From: Comamonadaceae bacterium
GTDB lineage: Bacteria; Pseudomonadota; Gammaproteobacteria; Burkholderiales; Burkholderiaceae_C
NCBI GenBank assembly: GCA_013297985.1
Contig: JAAFIY010000019.1
Coordinates: 1-44,095, forward strand
Length of the DNA stretch: 44,095 nt
Direction of reading: 5' to 3'
The position numbers and the translations under genes were made by a program. Positions 7,560 to 15,391 of the stretch are shown here, piece by piece (the stretch's first letter is position 1; each line of letters starts with the position of its first letter). Below the pieces are notes generated by a model. That model did no database searches and was not told where the DNA came from. It saw only the letters and a program-made list of their open reading frames with translations.

Positions 7560-8579
7560 ATGTTTGACACCTGCATCGCAGGCAGCCTGCCCAAACCCGC
7601 TTGGCTGTCGGAAACCCACAAGCTGTGGCCGCAATGGAAAGCCAGCGGCGCCGAGTTGCTAGAAGCCAAAGCCGACGCCACCCGCCTGTGGGTGAGCGCG
7701 CAAGAGCGCCTGGGGCTGGATGTGATTGGCGACGGCGAACAAGCCCGCCAGCACTTTGTGCACGGCTTTGTCGAGCGGGTGCAGGGCATTGACTTTGAGC
7801 ACAAGGTAGAAATGGGCATCCGCAATGACCGCTACAAGGCCATGGTGCCGCAGGTGGTGGGGCCGCTGGCGCTACCGGGCCGGGTGCATCAGTTTGAAGC
7901 GCAGGTGGCGCGTGCAGCCACCGCCAAGCCCATCAAGTTCACCCTGCCGGGCCCCATGACGATTGTGGATACGGTGGCCGATCAGTTCTATGGCGACCGA
8001 GTCAAGCTGGCGTTTGCGTTTGCTGAACTGTTGAACCAAGAAGCCCTGGCCTTACAGGCCGACGGCGTGGACATCATCCAGTTTGATGAGCCCGCCTTTA
8101 ACGTCTACATGGCGCAAGCCGCCGACTGGGGCGTGGCCGCGCTGGAGCGCGCCGCGCAGGGCCTGACATGCAAGACCGCCGTGCACATTTGCTATGGCTA
8201 CGGCATCAAGGCCAACACCGATTGGAAGGCCACACTGGGGCATGAGTGGCGGCAGTACGAACAAGTATTCCCCGCGCTGGCCAAGAGCCGCATCGACCAA
8301 ATCAGCCTGGAATGCCAGCATTCGCACGTGCCCATGGATTTGATGGCGCTGCTGGCCGGCAAAGAGGTGATGGTGGGCGTGATCGACGTGGCCAATGACG
8401 CGGTAGAAAGCGCGGAAGAAGTGGCAGACACCATCGGCCGCGCCCTGCAGTTTGTGCCGCGCGAGAAGCTGCGTGCCTGCACCAACTGCGGCATGGCGCC
8501 CATGGACCGCAGCATCGCCCAGGCCAAGCTGCAAGCGCTGGTGGCGGGGGCGGAGATCGCTCGGCAGCGCTGGGGCTAA
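7560..8579 (+). CDS. MesB-like core methionine synthase (MetE catalytic domain only)
   Basis: The 339-residue product corresponds to the C-terminal catalytic barrel of cobalamin-independent methionine synthase without the N-terminal domain. The zinc ligands are all present: His209 and Cys211 (AVHICYGYG), Glu251 (ISLECQHSH) and Cys310 (TNCGMAP). The opening AGSLPKPAWL and the GIKANTDWK segment resemble MesB, a short synthase reported to work with the DUF1852 protein MesD and, in some bacteria, MesX. No mesD or mesX is visible in the window, so the partner may lie elsewhere. The methyl donor is uncertain; it need not be methyl-THF. Confidence 0.85.
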   Translation: MFDTCIAGSLPKPAWLSETHKLWPQWKASGAELLEAKADATRLWVSAQERLGLDVIGDGEQARQHFVHGFVERVQGIDFEHKVEMGIRNDRYKAMVPQVVGPLALPGRVHQFEAQVARAATAKPIKFTLPGPMTIVDTVADQFYGDRVKLAFAFAELLNQEALALQADGVDIIQFDEPAFNVYMAQAADWGVAALERAAQGLTCKTAVHICYGYGIKANTDWKATLGHEWRQYEQVFPALAKSRIDQISLECQHSHVPMDLMALLAGKEVMVGVIDVANDAVESAEEVADTIGRALQFVPREKLRACTNCGMAPMDRSIAQAKLQALVAGAEIARQRWG

Positions 8580-8672
8580 ACCGCGTTTTTGGGCGCGCCG
8601 GGCAGCGGTGGCCCGTCGCGCTGCAGGGCCACCCCGCTGCACAAAACGGCCCATCAGCGCCAAAATGGGGGC

Positions 8673-10046
8673 ATGGACGCCACCACCACCCCCCAATCCA
8701 CCGGCAACGCCGCCGCCACGCTCCACATGAACATGGAGCACCAGTGGCTGCCTTTCACCCCTAACCGGCACTTCAAACAAGTGCCGCGGGTGTTTGTAGG
8801 GGCCAATGGCATGCACTTCAGCACCCATGACGGCCGCCAGGTGGTGGATGGCATCAGCAGCTTGTGGTGCGTGGGCGCAGGGCACAACCGGCGTGAGATC
8901 AATGAGGCAGTCAAGGCGCAGCTCGACACCTTGGACTACGCCACCGCCTTTCAGGTGGGCAACGACCAAGCCTTTGAAGCAGCCGCGCGCATCGCCGCCC
9001 TTTGCCCGGGTGACTTGAACAAGGTGCTGTTTTGCAATTCGGGCTCGGAGGCAGCCGACACGTCGTTGAAAGTGGCCCTGGCCTATCACCGCGCCCGGGG
9101 CGAAGGGCACCGCACGGTATTCATTGGGCGTGAGCGGGGCTATCACGGCGTGGGCTTTGGCGGCATGAGCGTGGGCGGCATTCCAGCCAACCGCAAAGCC
9201 TTTGGCACCGCGCTGCTGCCACGGGTGGACCACATGCGGTTTATTCATGACCCGGTGAAGCACGCCTACATCCAAGGCACTGAGCCGGTGTGGGCTGATG
9301 ACCCCTTGCTGGAACTTGAACAACGCATCTTGCCCCTGCACGACCCCAGCAACGTGGCCGCCATCATCGTAGAGCCCATTGCGGGCAGCGCGGGCTGGTA
9401 CATCCCGCCGCAGGGCTACCTAAAGCGGCTGCGCGAGATTTGCGACAAGCACGGAATTCTGTTGATTTTTGATGAGGTCATCACCGGCTTTGGCCGCCTG
9501 GGTGTGCCGTTTGGCGCTGACTTCTATGGCGTGGTGCCCGACATGCTGAACTTTGCCAAGGCCATCACCAACGGCGTGATTCCGCTGGGCGGCGTGGTGT
9601 GCCGTGATCACATCTACGACGCCATGATGGCCACCACCGCGCCTGCGCACACGATCGAGTTTTTCCACGGATACACCTATTCAGGCCACCCGGTGGCCTG
9701 CGCGGCCGCCATCGCCACGCTGGACTTGTTTGCGCGCGACCAGTTGTTTGCCCGCGCGGGCCAGATGGGCCCAGTGCTGGGCGACGCGCTGCACAGCGCC
9801 TGCAAGGGCCTGCCCAACGTCGTCGGTATCCGCAGCCTGGGCTTGGCTGGTGCGGTCGAACTCGCGCCCTTGCCTGGAGCGCCGGGCAAGCGGGCCTATG
9901 ACATCTTTTTGGACTGCTTTGCGCGCGGCGTGCTCGTGCGCGCCGCCGGTGACAACCTGGTGCTGTGCCCGCCCTACATCGTGGAGCGCGAGCACATTGA
10001 TCAGTTGGTGGGCACGCTGGCCGAAAGCATCAAGCGCCACGCATAA
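8673..10046 (+). CDS. Class III aminotransferase, omega-amino acid:pyruvate type
   Basis: The product is 457 residues from the ATG at 8673; an in-frame ATG at 8589 adds low-complexity sequence without homology. It is a PLP fold-type I enzyme with phosphate-cup NSGSEAADT near 122-130, RGYHG at 155-159, Asp267 in IFDEVITGFGR, and the Schiff-base Lys296 in NFAKAITNGV. The WLPFTPNRHF start and overall pattern match beta-alanine/omega-amino acid:pyruvate aminotransferases, which move an amino group from beta-alanine or related amines to pyruvate. Exact amine specificity is not readable. The gene stands 93 bp after the mesB-like gene and is followed by the long repeat region. Confidence 0.88.
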   Translation: MDATTTPQSTGNAAATLHMNMEHQWLPFTPNRHFKQVPRVFVGANGMHFSTHDGRQVVDGISSLWCVGAGHNRREINEAVKAQLDTLDYATAFQVGNDQAFEAAARIAALCPGDLNKVLFCNSGSEAADTSLKVALAYHRARGEGHRTVFIGRERGYHGVGFGGMSVGGIPANRKAFGTALLPRVDHMRFIHDPVKHAYIQGTEPVWADDPLLELEQRILPLHDPSNVAAIIVEPIAGSAGWYIPPQGYLKRLREICDKHGILLIFDEVITGFGRLGVPFGADFYGVVPDMLNFAKAITNGVIPLGGVVCRDHIYDAMMATTAPAHTIEFFHGYTYSGHPVACAAAIATLDLFARDQLFARAGQMGPVLGDALHSACKGLPNVVGIRSLGLAGAVELAPLPGAPGKRAYDIFLDCFARGVLVRAAGDNLVLCPPYIVEREHIDQLVGTLAESIKRHA

Positions 10047-10076
10047 AAACAGGCTGCAGTTTGTAGGGCGTGAGTT

Positions 10077-10093
10077 GCTATTGAAAAGATAGC
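10077..10093 (+). repeat. Small intergenic element, copy B
   Basis: Core GCTATTGAAAAGATAGC lies 31 bp after the stop of the aminotransferase gene and in the same orientation. It is followed by GGGCGCTC and GAGCCGTTTTGG tail sequence up to about 10137. It also forms the outer edge of the left long repeat. Confidence 0.65.
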
Positions 10094-10215
10094 TGACTGG
10101 GCAGTTATTTAGGGCGCTCAGAGCCGTTTTGGTTTGAGGCTGCGGGGTGATTGAGTTGACGCTCTGCCCCAGAGCGCAACAGCCAAGCGGGCAGCCCGCT
10201 GACTGCGTGTCCCCC

Positions 10216-10250
10216 GCCAAGTTCGATGGCCAACGGCCATCGAACTTGGC
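10216..10250. repeat. Perfect 16-bp-arm hairpin inside left long repeat
   Basis: Arms at 10216-10231 and 10235-10250 are exact reverse complements around a 3-base AAC loop. The right long repeat carries a different, shorter hairpin at the same place (14432-14447), so structure rather than sequence is retained. Confidence 0.85.
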
Positions 10251-10308
10251 TCCTCCTCTACCTCCGTCAGGGGGCCACCCACTCGACTGCTGCGCTCCAC
10301 GCGCGGCC

Positions 10309-10562
10309 GTCGAACCCGGGGTGCTGCACCAAGTAGCGCGCGGTGTGTGGCAGGGCATTGGGTGCGCATCGATGCCGCCGAGGAACGCAGGGATTGCAGG
10401 TTGCCCCGAAGGGGTCCGCCGCAGCTGTCCGAGGCGTCGAACCCGGGGTGCTGCACCAAGTAGCGCGCGGTGTGTGGCAGGGCATTGGGTGCGCATCGAT
10501 GCCGCCGAGGAACGCAGGGATTGCAGGTTGCCCCGAAGGGGTCCGCCGCAGCTGTCCGAGGC
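10309..10562. repeat. 127-bp perfect tandem duplication
   Basis: Positions 10309-10435 and 10436-10562 read identically by eye. The right-hand long repeat has only one such unit, so the duplication is recent and specific to the left copy. The length is not divisible by three, another argument against coding function. Confidence 0.9.
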
Positions 10563-10807
10563 TTCAGCCGAGTTCTGCGGCGGCCTGCGATCGCGAGTAC
10601 CGCAGGGCAGTTTGGCCAAAGGCCAAACCGGTGATCGTTAAGCCCCCAAGGACCTGCCGCACACCGCGTGCGGGCCAACAACCGCGAACGACGCAAAGCC
10701 CAGCGGGCCGCCGCGCCACGAGTGACCCAAAGTTCGATGAACCCCAGCATCCCTGACCCCCGGGTTGCGTTTGGGCTTGGAGTCGCCCCTGTTTAGCTTC
10801 GAGACCA

Positions 10808-10824
10808 GCTATGTTTTCAATAGC
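10808..10824 (-). repeat. Small intergenic element, copy C, overlapping the AEC stop codon
   Basis: Core GCTATGTTTTCAATAGC. Read on the minus strand it supplies the last codons (SLLKT) and TAG stop of the AEC transporter gene. The tail lies beyond, toward 10760, including a GCCCAAACGC-like end. Confidence 0.65.
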
Positions 10825-11795
10825 GATACCGCGCCTGAGAAGCTGACAAACGCCAGCGCGGTGCTCACCAAAATGATGCGGGCCACGCGGGCGGTGTTGG
10901 CCTCAAAGCGCTCGGCCAGCAGGCTCACATTGCTGGCGCTGGGCAGTGCGGCTACCAGCACCAGCACGGTGAGTGTGCCCGCATCCAACGGCAGACCAGC
11001 CTGCACCGCCGCACTGCCCAACAACAGCACCAACAGCGGGTGCAGCAGCAGCTTGGCCACCGCTGCGGGCACATAGTCGATCGGTGGCAACGCGTGGGCC
11101 AAGCCGTCGCGCACTGGCAGCGGGCGGGCGAGCACCGCGCCAATGGTGAACAGCGCCACGGGGGATGCTGCATCGGCCAGCAGGCCCACGGTTTTGTGCA
11201 CCGGCCCAGGCAGCTCAAATGCGGTAGCCGATGCGGCAGCGCCCAACACGATGGACCAGGGCATGGGGTTGGTTAGCACGCCGCGCAGTGCGCGGCCGCC
11301 CGCTTCTCGCACTGCCTTCAAGCCTGAACCAGCGGGCAATCCAGGGGGCGGATCGAGCCGCGACAGCGCAATGCACAGCGACGTGGTGACGATCATGTCC
11401 ACCATCATGGTGGCAATGGTGGGCCCCGCAGCCATCGGCCCCAGCAGCGCCACCAAGAGCGGCACACCCATGAAGCCACTGTTGGGAAACGCGCCCACCA
11501 GGGCGCCAAACGCGGCGTCGTTCCAGCGCACCCGGGCATTGAAGCTGATGGCCAGCACAAAGGCCACCATCACCAGCGCACACACCGCCCACAACGCCAT
11601 CACGGCCGGGTTCAGCATCTGCGTGACAGGCGTGCTGGCCCCAAAGCGGTACAGCATGCACGGCAGCGCAAAAAACAGCACAAAGCTGTTCAGGCCCCCA
11701 ATGGCCGCTACCGGCAGCACCTTGGATTTGCAGGCCAGGTAGCCACACAGCACCAGCGCAAAAAACGGAAACGTAACGGTAAGAACTTCCCACAT
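10809..11795 (-). CDS. AEC (auxin efflux carrier) family transporter
   Basis: The product is about 328 residues starting MWEVLTVTFPFFALVLCGYLACK at 11795. That start is chosen because the upstream 33 codons to 11894 are polar and non-homologous. There are about ten hydrophobic segments in the two-bundle arrangement of the AEC family, with hallmark motifs LNSFVLFFALPC in the first half and ALPSASNVSLLAERFEAN in the second. Family members export or exchange organic acids such as malonate or malate; the substrate is unknown here. The C-terminus is encoded by repeat element C. The gene diverges from rep with about 98 bp between starts. Confidence 0.88.
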   Translation of the reverse strand: MWEVLTVTFPFFALVLCGYLACKSKVLPVAAIGGLNSFVLFFALPCMLYRFGASTPVTQMLNPAVMALWAVCALVMVAFVLAISFNARVRWNDAAFGALVGAFPNSGFMGVPLLVALLGPMAAGPTIATMMVDMIVTTSLCIALSRLDPPPGLPAGSGLKAVREAGGRALRGVLTNPMPWSIVLGAAASATAFELPGPVHKTVGLLADAASPVALFTIGAVLARPLPVRDGLAHALPPIDYVPAAVAKLLLHPLLVLLLGSAAVQAGLPLDAGTLTVLVLVAALPSASNVSLLAERFEANTARVARIILVSTALAFVSFSGAVSLLKT

Positions 11796-11893
11796 GGCGC
11801 GGGCATTGTCGCTGGCGGGGCGGCGGGGCTTTTGCGGGGCCATCACGGCTACACTGCCGCCCCTTTGCCCGTCCCAAAACCCTGGCACCCCCA

Positions 11894-14008
11894 ATGAACA
11901 GCCCCGCCCAAATGAACACCGCCCAAATGCAGGCGGTGCACTGCACCCAGGCCCCGTGCCTGGTGCTGGCGGGGGCGGGTTCGGGCAAGACGCGGGTGAT
12001 TACCCACAAGATGGCCCACCTGATTCACCAGGGCATGCGGGCCGAGCAGATTGCCGCCATCACCTTCACCAACAAGGCCGCAGCCGAGATGCGCGACCGA
12101 GTGAAAGCGCTGGTGGGGCGCGACGCCAAAAACCTGACGGTGTGCACCTTTCACGCCCTGGGCGTGCGCCTGCTGCGCGAAGACGGCGCGGCCATTGGCA
12201 TGAAGGCCAACTTCAGCATTCTGGACAGCGACGATGTGCAAGCACAGATCAAAGACGCCGGCGGCACCACCGACGCCAAGCTGGCCCGCCAATGGCAATG
12301 GACCATCAGCCGCTGGAAGAACGAAGGCCTGACGCCCGCCCAAGCCGAAGCGCAAGCGGCAGACGCCGATGAAGTGGCCGTGGCCCGCGTGATGGCCCGC
12401 TACCAAGAGCGCCTGCAGGCCTACCAAGCGGTGGACTTTGACGACCTGATCGGCCTGCCCGTGGCCCTGCTGCAAAAGCACGATGCGGTGCGCCAACGCT
12501 GGCAGCAGCAGCTGGCCCACATCTTGGTGGATGAATACCAAGACACCAACGCCACCCAATACGAGTTGCTGCGCCTGCTGGTGGGCGCCCCTGACCAGGC
12601 GCGATTTACCTGCGTGGGTGACGACGACCAAAGCATCTATGGCTGGCGAGGTGCCACGCTAGACAACCTCAAACGCCTGCCCGAGGACTACCCCCGCCTG
12701 CGCGTCATCAAGCTAGAGCAAAACTACCGCAGCACCAATGCCATCTTGCGTGCGGCCAACGCGGTGATTGGCCCCAACCCCAAGCTGTACGCCAAAACGC
12801 TGTTTTCAGAATTGGGCGAAGGCGAGCCGGTGCGGGTGGTGGACGCCGACACCGATGAGCACGAAGCCGAGCGGGTGGTGGCGCGCATCCAAAGCATCCG
12901 TGCGGGCACCGACGCAGCGGCCGCGGCCAGCCCAGAGGCGCGCCGCATGGAATGGCGCGACTTTGCGGTGCTGTACCGCGCCAATCACCAAGCCCGGGTG
13001 ATCGAGCAAGCCTTGCGCAAGGCGCAAATGCCCTATCGCGTGTCGGGCGGCACCAGTTTTTTTGACCGCGCCGAAATTCGTGACCTGACCGCCTGGCTGC
13101 GCCTGTGGGCCAACAACGACGATGACCCGGCCTTTTTGCGCGCCGTGGCCACGCCCAAACGCGGCATTGGCCACCAAACGCTGCAGTCGCTGGGCCAATT
13201 TGCCAGCAGCTACAAGCTCAGCTTGTTTGAAGCGCTGTTTTCGCCCAGCCTGGGCAGCGCGCTAAGCGCCCGCGCCGTGGGCAGCCTGCATGAGTTTGGC
13301 CGCCTCATCAACGATTTGGAATACCGCGCCCGCCATGCCACCGGCCACACCGCAGCCGTGGCGTTTTTGGCCGATTGGCTCAAAGACATCGGCTACGAAC
13401 GCCATTTGCACGACACCTCTGACGACGCCCGCACCGCCACCACCAAATGGCAAAACGTGCTGGAATTCGCCGACTGGATGGCCAAGCGCTGCGGCACGCC
13501 CGACGACGTCGGCGGCATGGGCGACGGCCTGCAAATCGCGGGCACCGAGCGCACCGTGCTGGAAGTGGCGCAAACCGTGGCCCTGCTGAGCACCCTGAGC
13601 GAGCGCGAACAAGATCAAAACGCCATCACCCTCAGCACCCTGCACGCCGCCAAGGGCTTGGAATGGCCGCATGTGACGCTGGTGGGCATCAACGAAGGGC
13701 TGCTGCCTTTCAAGCCCGGCGACGACGCCCATTCCACCCCCGAAGTAGCCGCCAGCCCCGCCACGCAAGAGCGCATTCAAGAAGAGCGCCGCCTGATGTA
13801 CGTGGGCATCACCCGCGCCCAGCACACGCTGGCCGTGAGCTGGTGCAAAAAACGCAAACAGGGCCGCGACATGGTCAGCGCCGCGCCCAGCCGTTTCATT
13901 GCGGAGATGAAGCTGGACGAACGCACTGTGCGTGAAGATCCGCGCGAAAAGCTCAAGGCTTTGCGGGCGGAGTTTGCCAAGAAAGCGGCGGCTTCGGCTG
14001 GGTCCTGA
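11894..14008 (+). CDS. rep: ATP-dependent DNA helicase Rep (UvrD/Rep superfamily 1A)
   Basis: The 704-residue product has SF1A helicase motifs: Walker A GAGSGKT at 27-33, motif Ia TFTNKAAAEM, motif II VDEYQDTN, motif III GDDDQSIYGWRGA, motif IV LEQNYRST, motif V TLHAAKGLEWP and motif VI YVGITRAQ. The KANFSI and ISGGTSFF-like (VSGGTSFFDRAEI) segments favour Rep over UvrD. Rep is a 3'-5' helicase that clears proteins ahead of the replication fork. Length is slightly above that of E. coli Rep. The gene sits between the two inverted long repeats. Confidence 0.93.
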   Translation: MNSPAQMNTAQMQAVHCTQAPCLVLAGAGSGKTRVITHKMAHLIHQGMRAEQIAAITFTNKAAAEMRDRVKALVGRDAKNLTVCTFHALGVRLLREDGAAIGMKANFSILDSDDVQAQIKDAGGTTDAKLARQWQWTISRWKNEGLTPAQAEAQAADADEVAVARVMARYQERLQAYQAVDFDDLIGLPVALLQKHDAVRQRWQQQLAHILVDEYQDTNATQYELLRLLVGAPDQARFTCVGDDDQSIYGWRGATLDNLKRLPEDYPRLRVIKLEQNYRSTNAILRAANAVIGPNPKLYAKTLFSELGEGEPVRVVDADTDEHEAERVVARIQSIRAGTDAAAAASPEARRMEWRDFAVLYRANHQARVIEQALRKAQMPYRVSGGTSFFDRAEIRDLTAWLRLWANNDDDPAFLRAVATPKRGIGHQTLQSLGQFASSYKLSLFEALFSPSLGSALSARAVGSLHEFGRLINDLEYRARHATGHTAAVAFLADWLKDIGYERHLHDTSDDARTATTKWQNVLEFADWMAKRCGTPDDVGGMGDGLQIAGTERTVLEVAQTVALLSTLSEREQDQNAITLSTLHAAKGLEWPHVTLVGINEGLLPFKPGDDAHSTPEVAASPATQERIQEERRLMYVGITRAQHTLAVSWCKKRKQGRDMVSAAPSRFIAEMKLDERTVREDPREKLKALRAEFAKKAAASAGS

Positions 14009-14019
14009 TCTCGGCTTCT

Positions 14020-14555
14020 TCTTTCGTCACTTAGGCCGTGACGAAGTTTCACCCGTGGTGTGCGGCGTTGGTTTGGGTGGCGAACTTGCGGCCTGTGATG
14101 TGCGGCGGCGGCTGGGGTGACGAACTTCCGCACGCGGTGTGCGGCAGGGCCTTGGGGGCTTAAGGGATCGCCGGTTTGGCCGCATGCGCCCAAACTGCCC
14201 TGCTGGTACTCGGGATCACAGGCCGCCGCAGAACTCGCCTGACGGCTCAAACAGCTGCGGCGGACCCCTTCGGGGCAACCTGTGCTCCCTGCGTTCCTCG
14301 GCGGCATCCATGCGCCCCCAAGGCCCTGTCGCACACCACGAGCTGCGCCACGCAACACGCCGGGTTCAACGGCCGGGACGGAAGCGCGGCAGTCGAGTGG
14401 GTGGCCCGCTGACGGAGGTAAAGGAGGAGGGGCGGCTGTCAAGCCGCGCCGGGGGACACGCAGTCAGCGGGCTGCCCGCTCGGCTGTTGCGCTTCTGGGC
14501 AGAGCGCTCAGATCAAGCACCAGAAGAACCTCAAGCCAAAACAGCCTACCCCGCC
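14020..14555 (-). repeat. Right copy of long inverted repeat
   Basis: This is the gene-free interval after rep and the reverse-orientation partner of 10100-10690. Its rep-proximal end holds about three degenerate 40-bp units (14039-14158). A hairpin at 14174-14195 (22 nt, one mismatch) corresponds to the 10610-10628 hairpin of the left copy, and one at 14432-14447 corresponds to 10216-10250, in both cases with different stem bases. Frames running through it (for example minus 13777-14442) are treated as spurious. Confidence 0.85.
14039..14158. repeat. Three degenerate ~40-bp tandem units
   Basis: Units begin near 14039, 14078 and 14118. Each opens TGACGAA or TGGCGAA plus TT and contains a GTGCGGC block about 20 bp on. 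Only one weak counterpart is seen in the left long repeat. Confidence 0.6.
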
Positions 14556-14574
14556 CGAAAGATCTGCCTATCTA

Positions 14575-14591
14575 GCTATGAAATATGTAGC
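14575..14591 (-). repeat. Small intergenic element, copy D
   Basis: Core GCTATGAAATATGTAGC begins 3 bp beyond the stop of the AlaX-type gene in the same (minus) orientation. Its tail (CAGCC / CCAAAACAG on the plus strand) runs toward 14530. It forms the outer edge of the right long repeat. Confidence 0.65.
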
Positions 14592-14594
14592 ACT

Positions 14595-15341
14595 TCAATC
14601 CAAAGCCAACACCACCCGCCGAGTCTGCGCCGACTTCTTCTCTACCTTCACCACCCGCACCGCGCCAATCTCCGCTGTGTTGGCCACATGCGTGCCGCCG
14701 CACGGCTGTAGGTCAATCAAGGTGTCGCCACGGCCGATGTGAATGGTGCGCACCTGCCCGCTGCCGCGCGGGGGTTGCACGCTCATGCTTTTGACCAGAC
14801 CGGGATTGGCGTCTAGTTCGGTATCGCTCACTTGGCTCACCGTGACAGGCCACGCTTGTTGCACCAGGCCTTGCAGCCCTGCGCTGAGTTCGTCTTTGTC
14901 CAGCGGCTCCGTCATCACAAAGTCCAAGCGGGCCGAATCGGCGGTGATGCTGCAGCCATCCACCGGCCGCGCCACCAAATGGCACAGCAAATGGGTGGTG
15001 GTGTGAAAGCGCATCAGCTTGCGGCGGCGCGCGGCGTCGATGGCCACGCGCACCGTGGCGCCCACGGGGATGCGGGCCAAATCGTCGGCGGCCAAGACAT
15101 GCGCGATGGCGCCCGTGGCCACGCCTTCGGCGCTTTTGTGCTTGCGGGTGTCGGTGATGGCCAGCGGCACATCGCCCAGCCACAGCGTGCCGGTATCGCC
15201 CGCCTGGCCGCCGCCCAGGGGGTAGCACACCGTACGGTCCAAGATGACGCCTTGCAGCGGGTCTGCCGCCAGCACCGTGGCGGTGCATTCGGCAAGGGTG
15301 CTGTCTTGGCGGAAGAGTTCAAGGGTGGGTGGCAAGGTCAT
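14595..15341 (-). CDS. AlaX-type alanyl-tRNA editing protein
   Basis: The product is 248 residues and resembles the free-standing editing domain of alanyl-tRNA synthetase (AlaX-M/L class). The zinc-binding motifs are HTTTH at residues 113-117 and CGGTH at 214-218, and the N-terminal YPLGGGQAGDTG corresponds to the AlaX glycine-rich region. These proteins hydrolyse Ser- or Gly-mischarged tRNA-Ala in the cytoplasm. The extended C-terminus of full AlaX-L appears absent. The gene is divergent from the creatininase-family gene, and repeat element D abuts its stop codon. Confidence 0.9.
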   Translation of the reverse strand: MTLPPTLELFRQDSTLAECTATVLAADPLQGVILDRTVCYPLGGGQAGDTGTLWLGDVPLAITDTRKHKSAEGVATGAIAHVLAADDLARIPVGATVRVAIDAARRRKLMRFHTTTHLLCHLVARPVDGCSITADSARLDFVMTEPLDKDELSAGLQGLVQQAWPVTVSQVSDTELDANPGLVKSMSVQPPRGSGQVRTIHIGRGDTLIDLQPCGGTHVANTAEIGAVRVVKVEKKSAQTRRVVLALD

Positions 15342-15391
15342 GCCCGCAAGTCTGGCATGGCAAACCGCCCGAGTTCCTTAAGATGCCCTGT

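Larger units (their letters stand above)
10100..10690 (+). repeat. Left copy of long inverted repeat flanking AEC gene and rep
   Basis: This gene-free stretch matches 14020-14555 in reverse orientation with scattered substitutions and indels. One identical block of 30 bp pairs 10187-10216 with 14450-14479. Further matched blocks surround the GCCGCCGAGGAACGCAG stretch and the TTGCCCCGAAGGGGTCCG stretch. Inside are a 127-bp tandem duplication and two strong hairpins (10216-10250; 10610-10628). Open frames here (for example 10147-10641) are not credited as genes, because similarity between copies is at DNA level. Nothing else supportable lies between 10690 and 10808. Confidence 0.85.

Noticed and set aside
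8052-9341. 429-codon open frame on the minus strand
   Set aside because: It runs opposite to the MesB-like and aminotransferase genes, whose motifs are intact; its His/Gly/Ala-rich translation is typical of antisense frames in GC-rich DNA.
10309-10562. CRISPR-like repetition
   Set aside because: Two contiguous 127-bp units without spacers, and no cas genes in the window.
10147-10641. Open frames across the left long repeat (plus 10147-10641, minus 9681-10619 and 10118-10750)
   Set aside because: Similarity to the right copy is at DNA level, and the 127-bp tandem duplication would shift the frame between units.
13777-14442. 221-codon minus-strand frame across the end of rep and the right long repeat
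   Set aside because: Its only similarity is to other repeat-derived frames, and half of it is antisense to rep.
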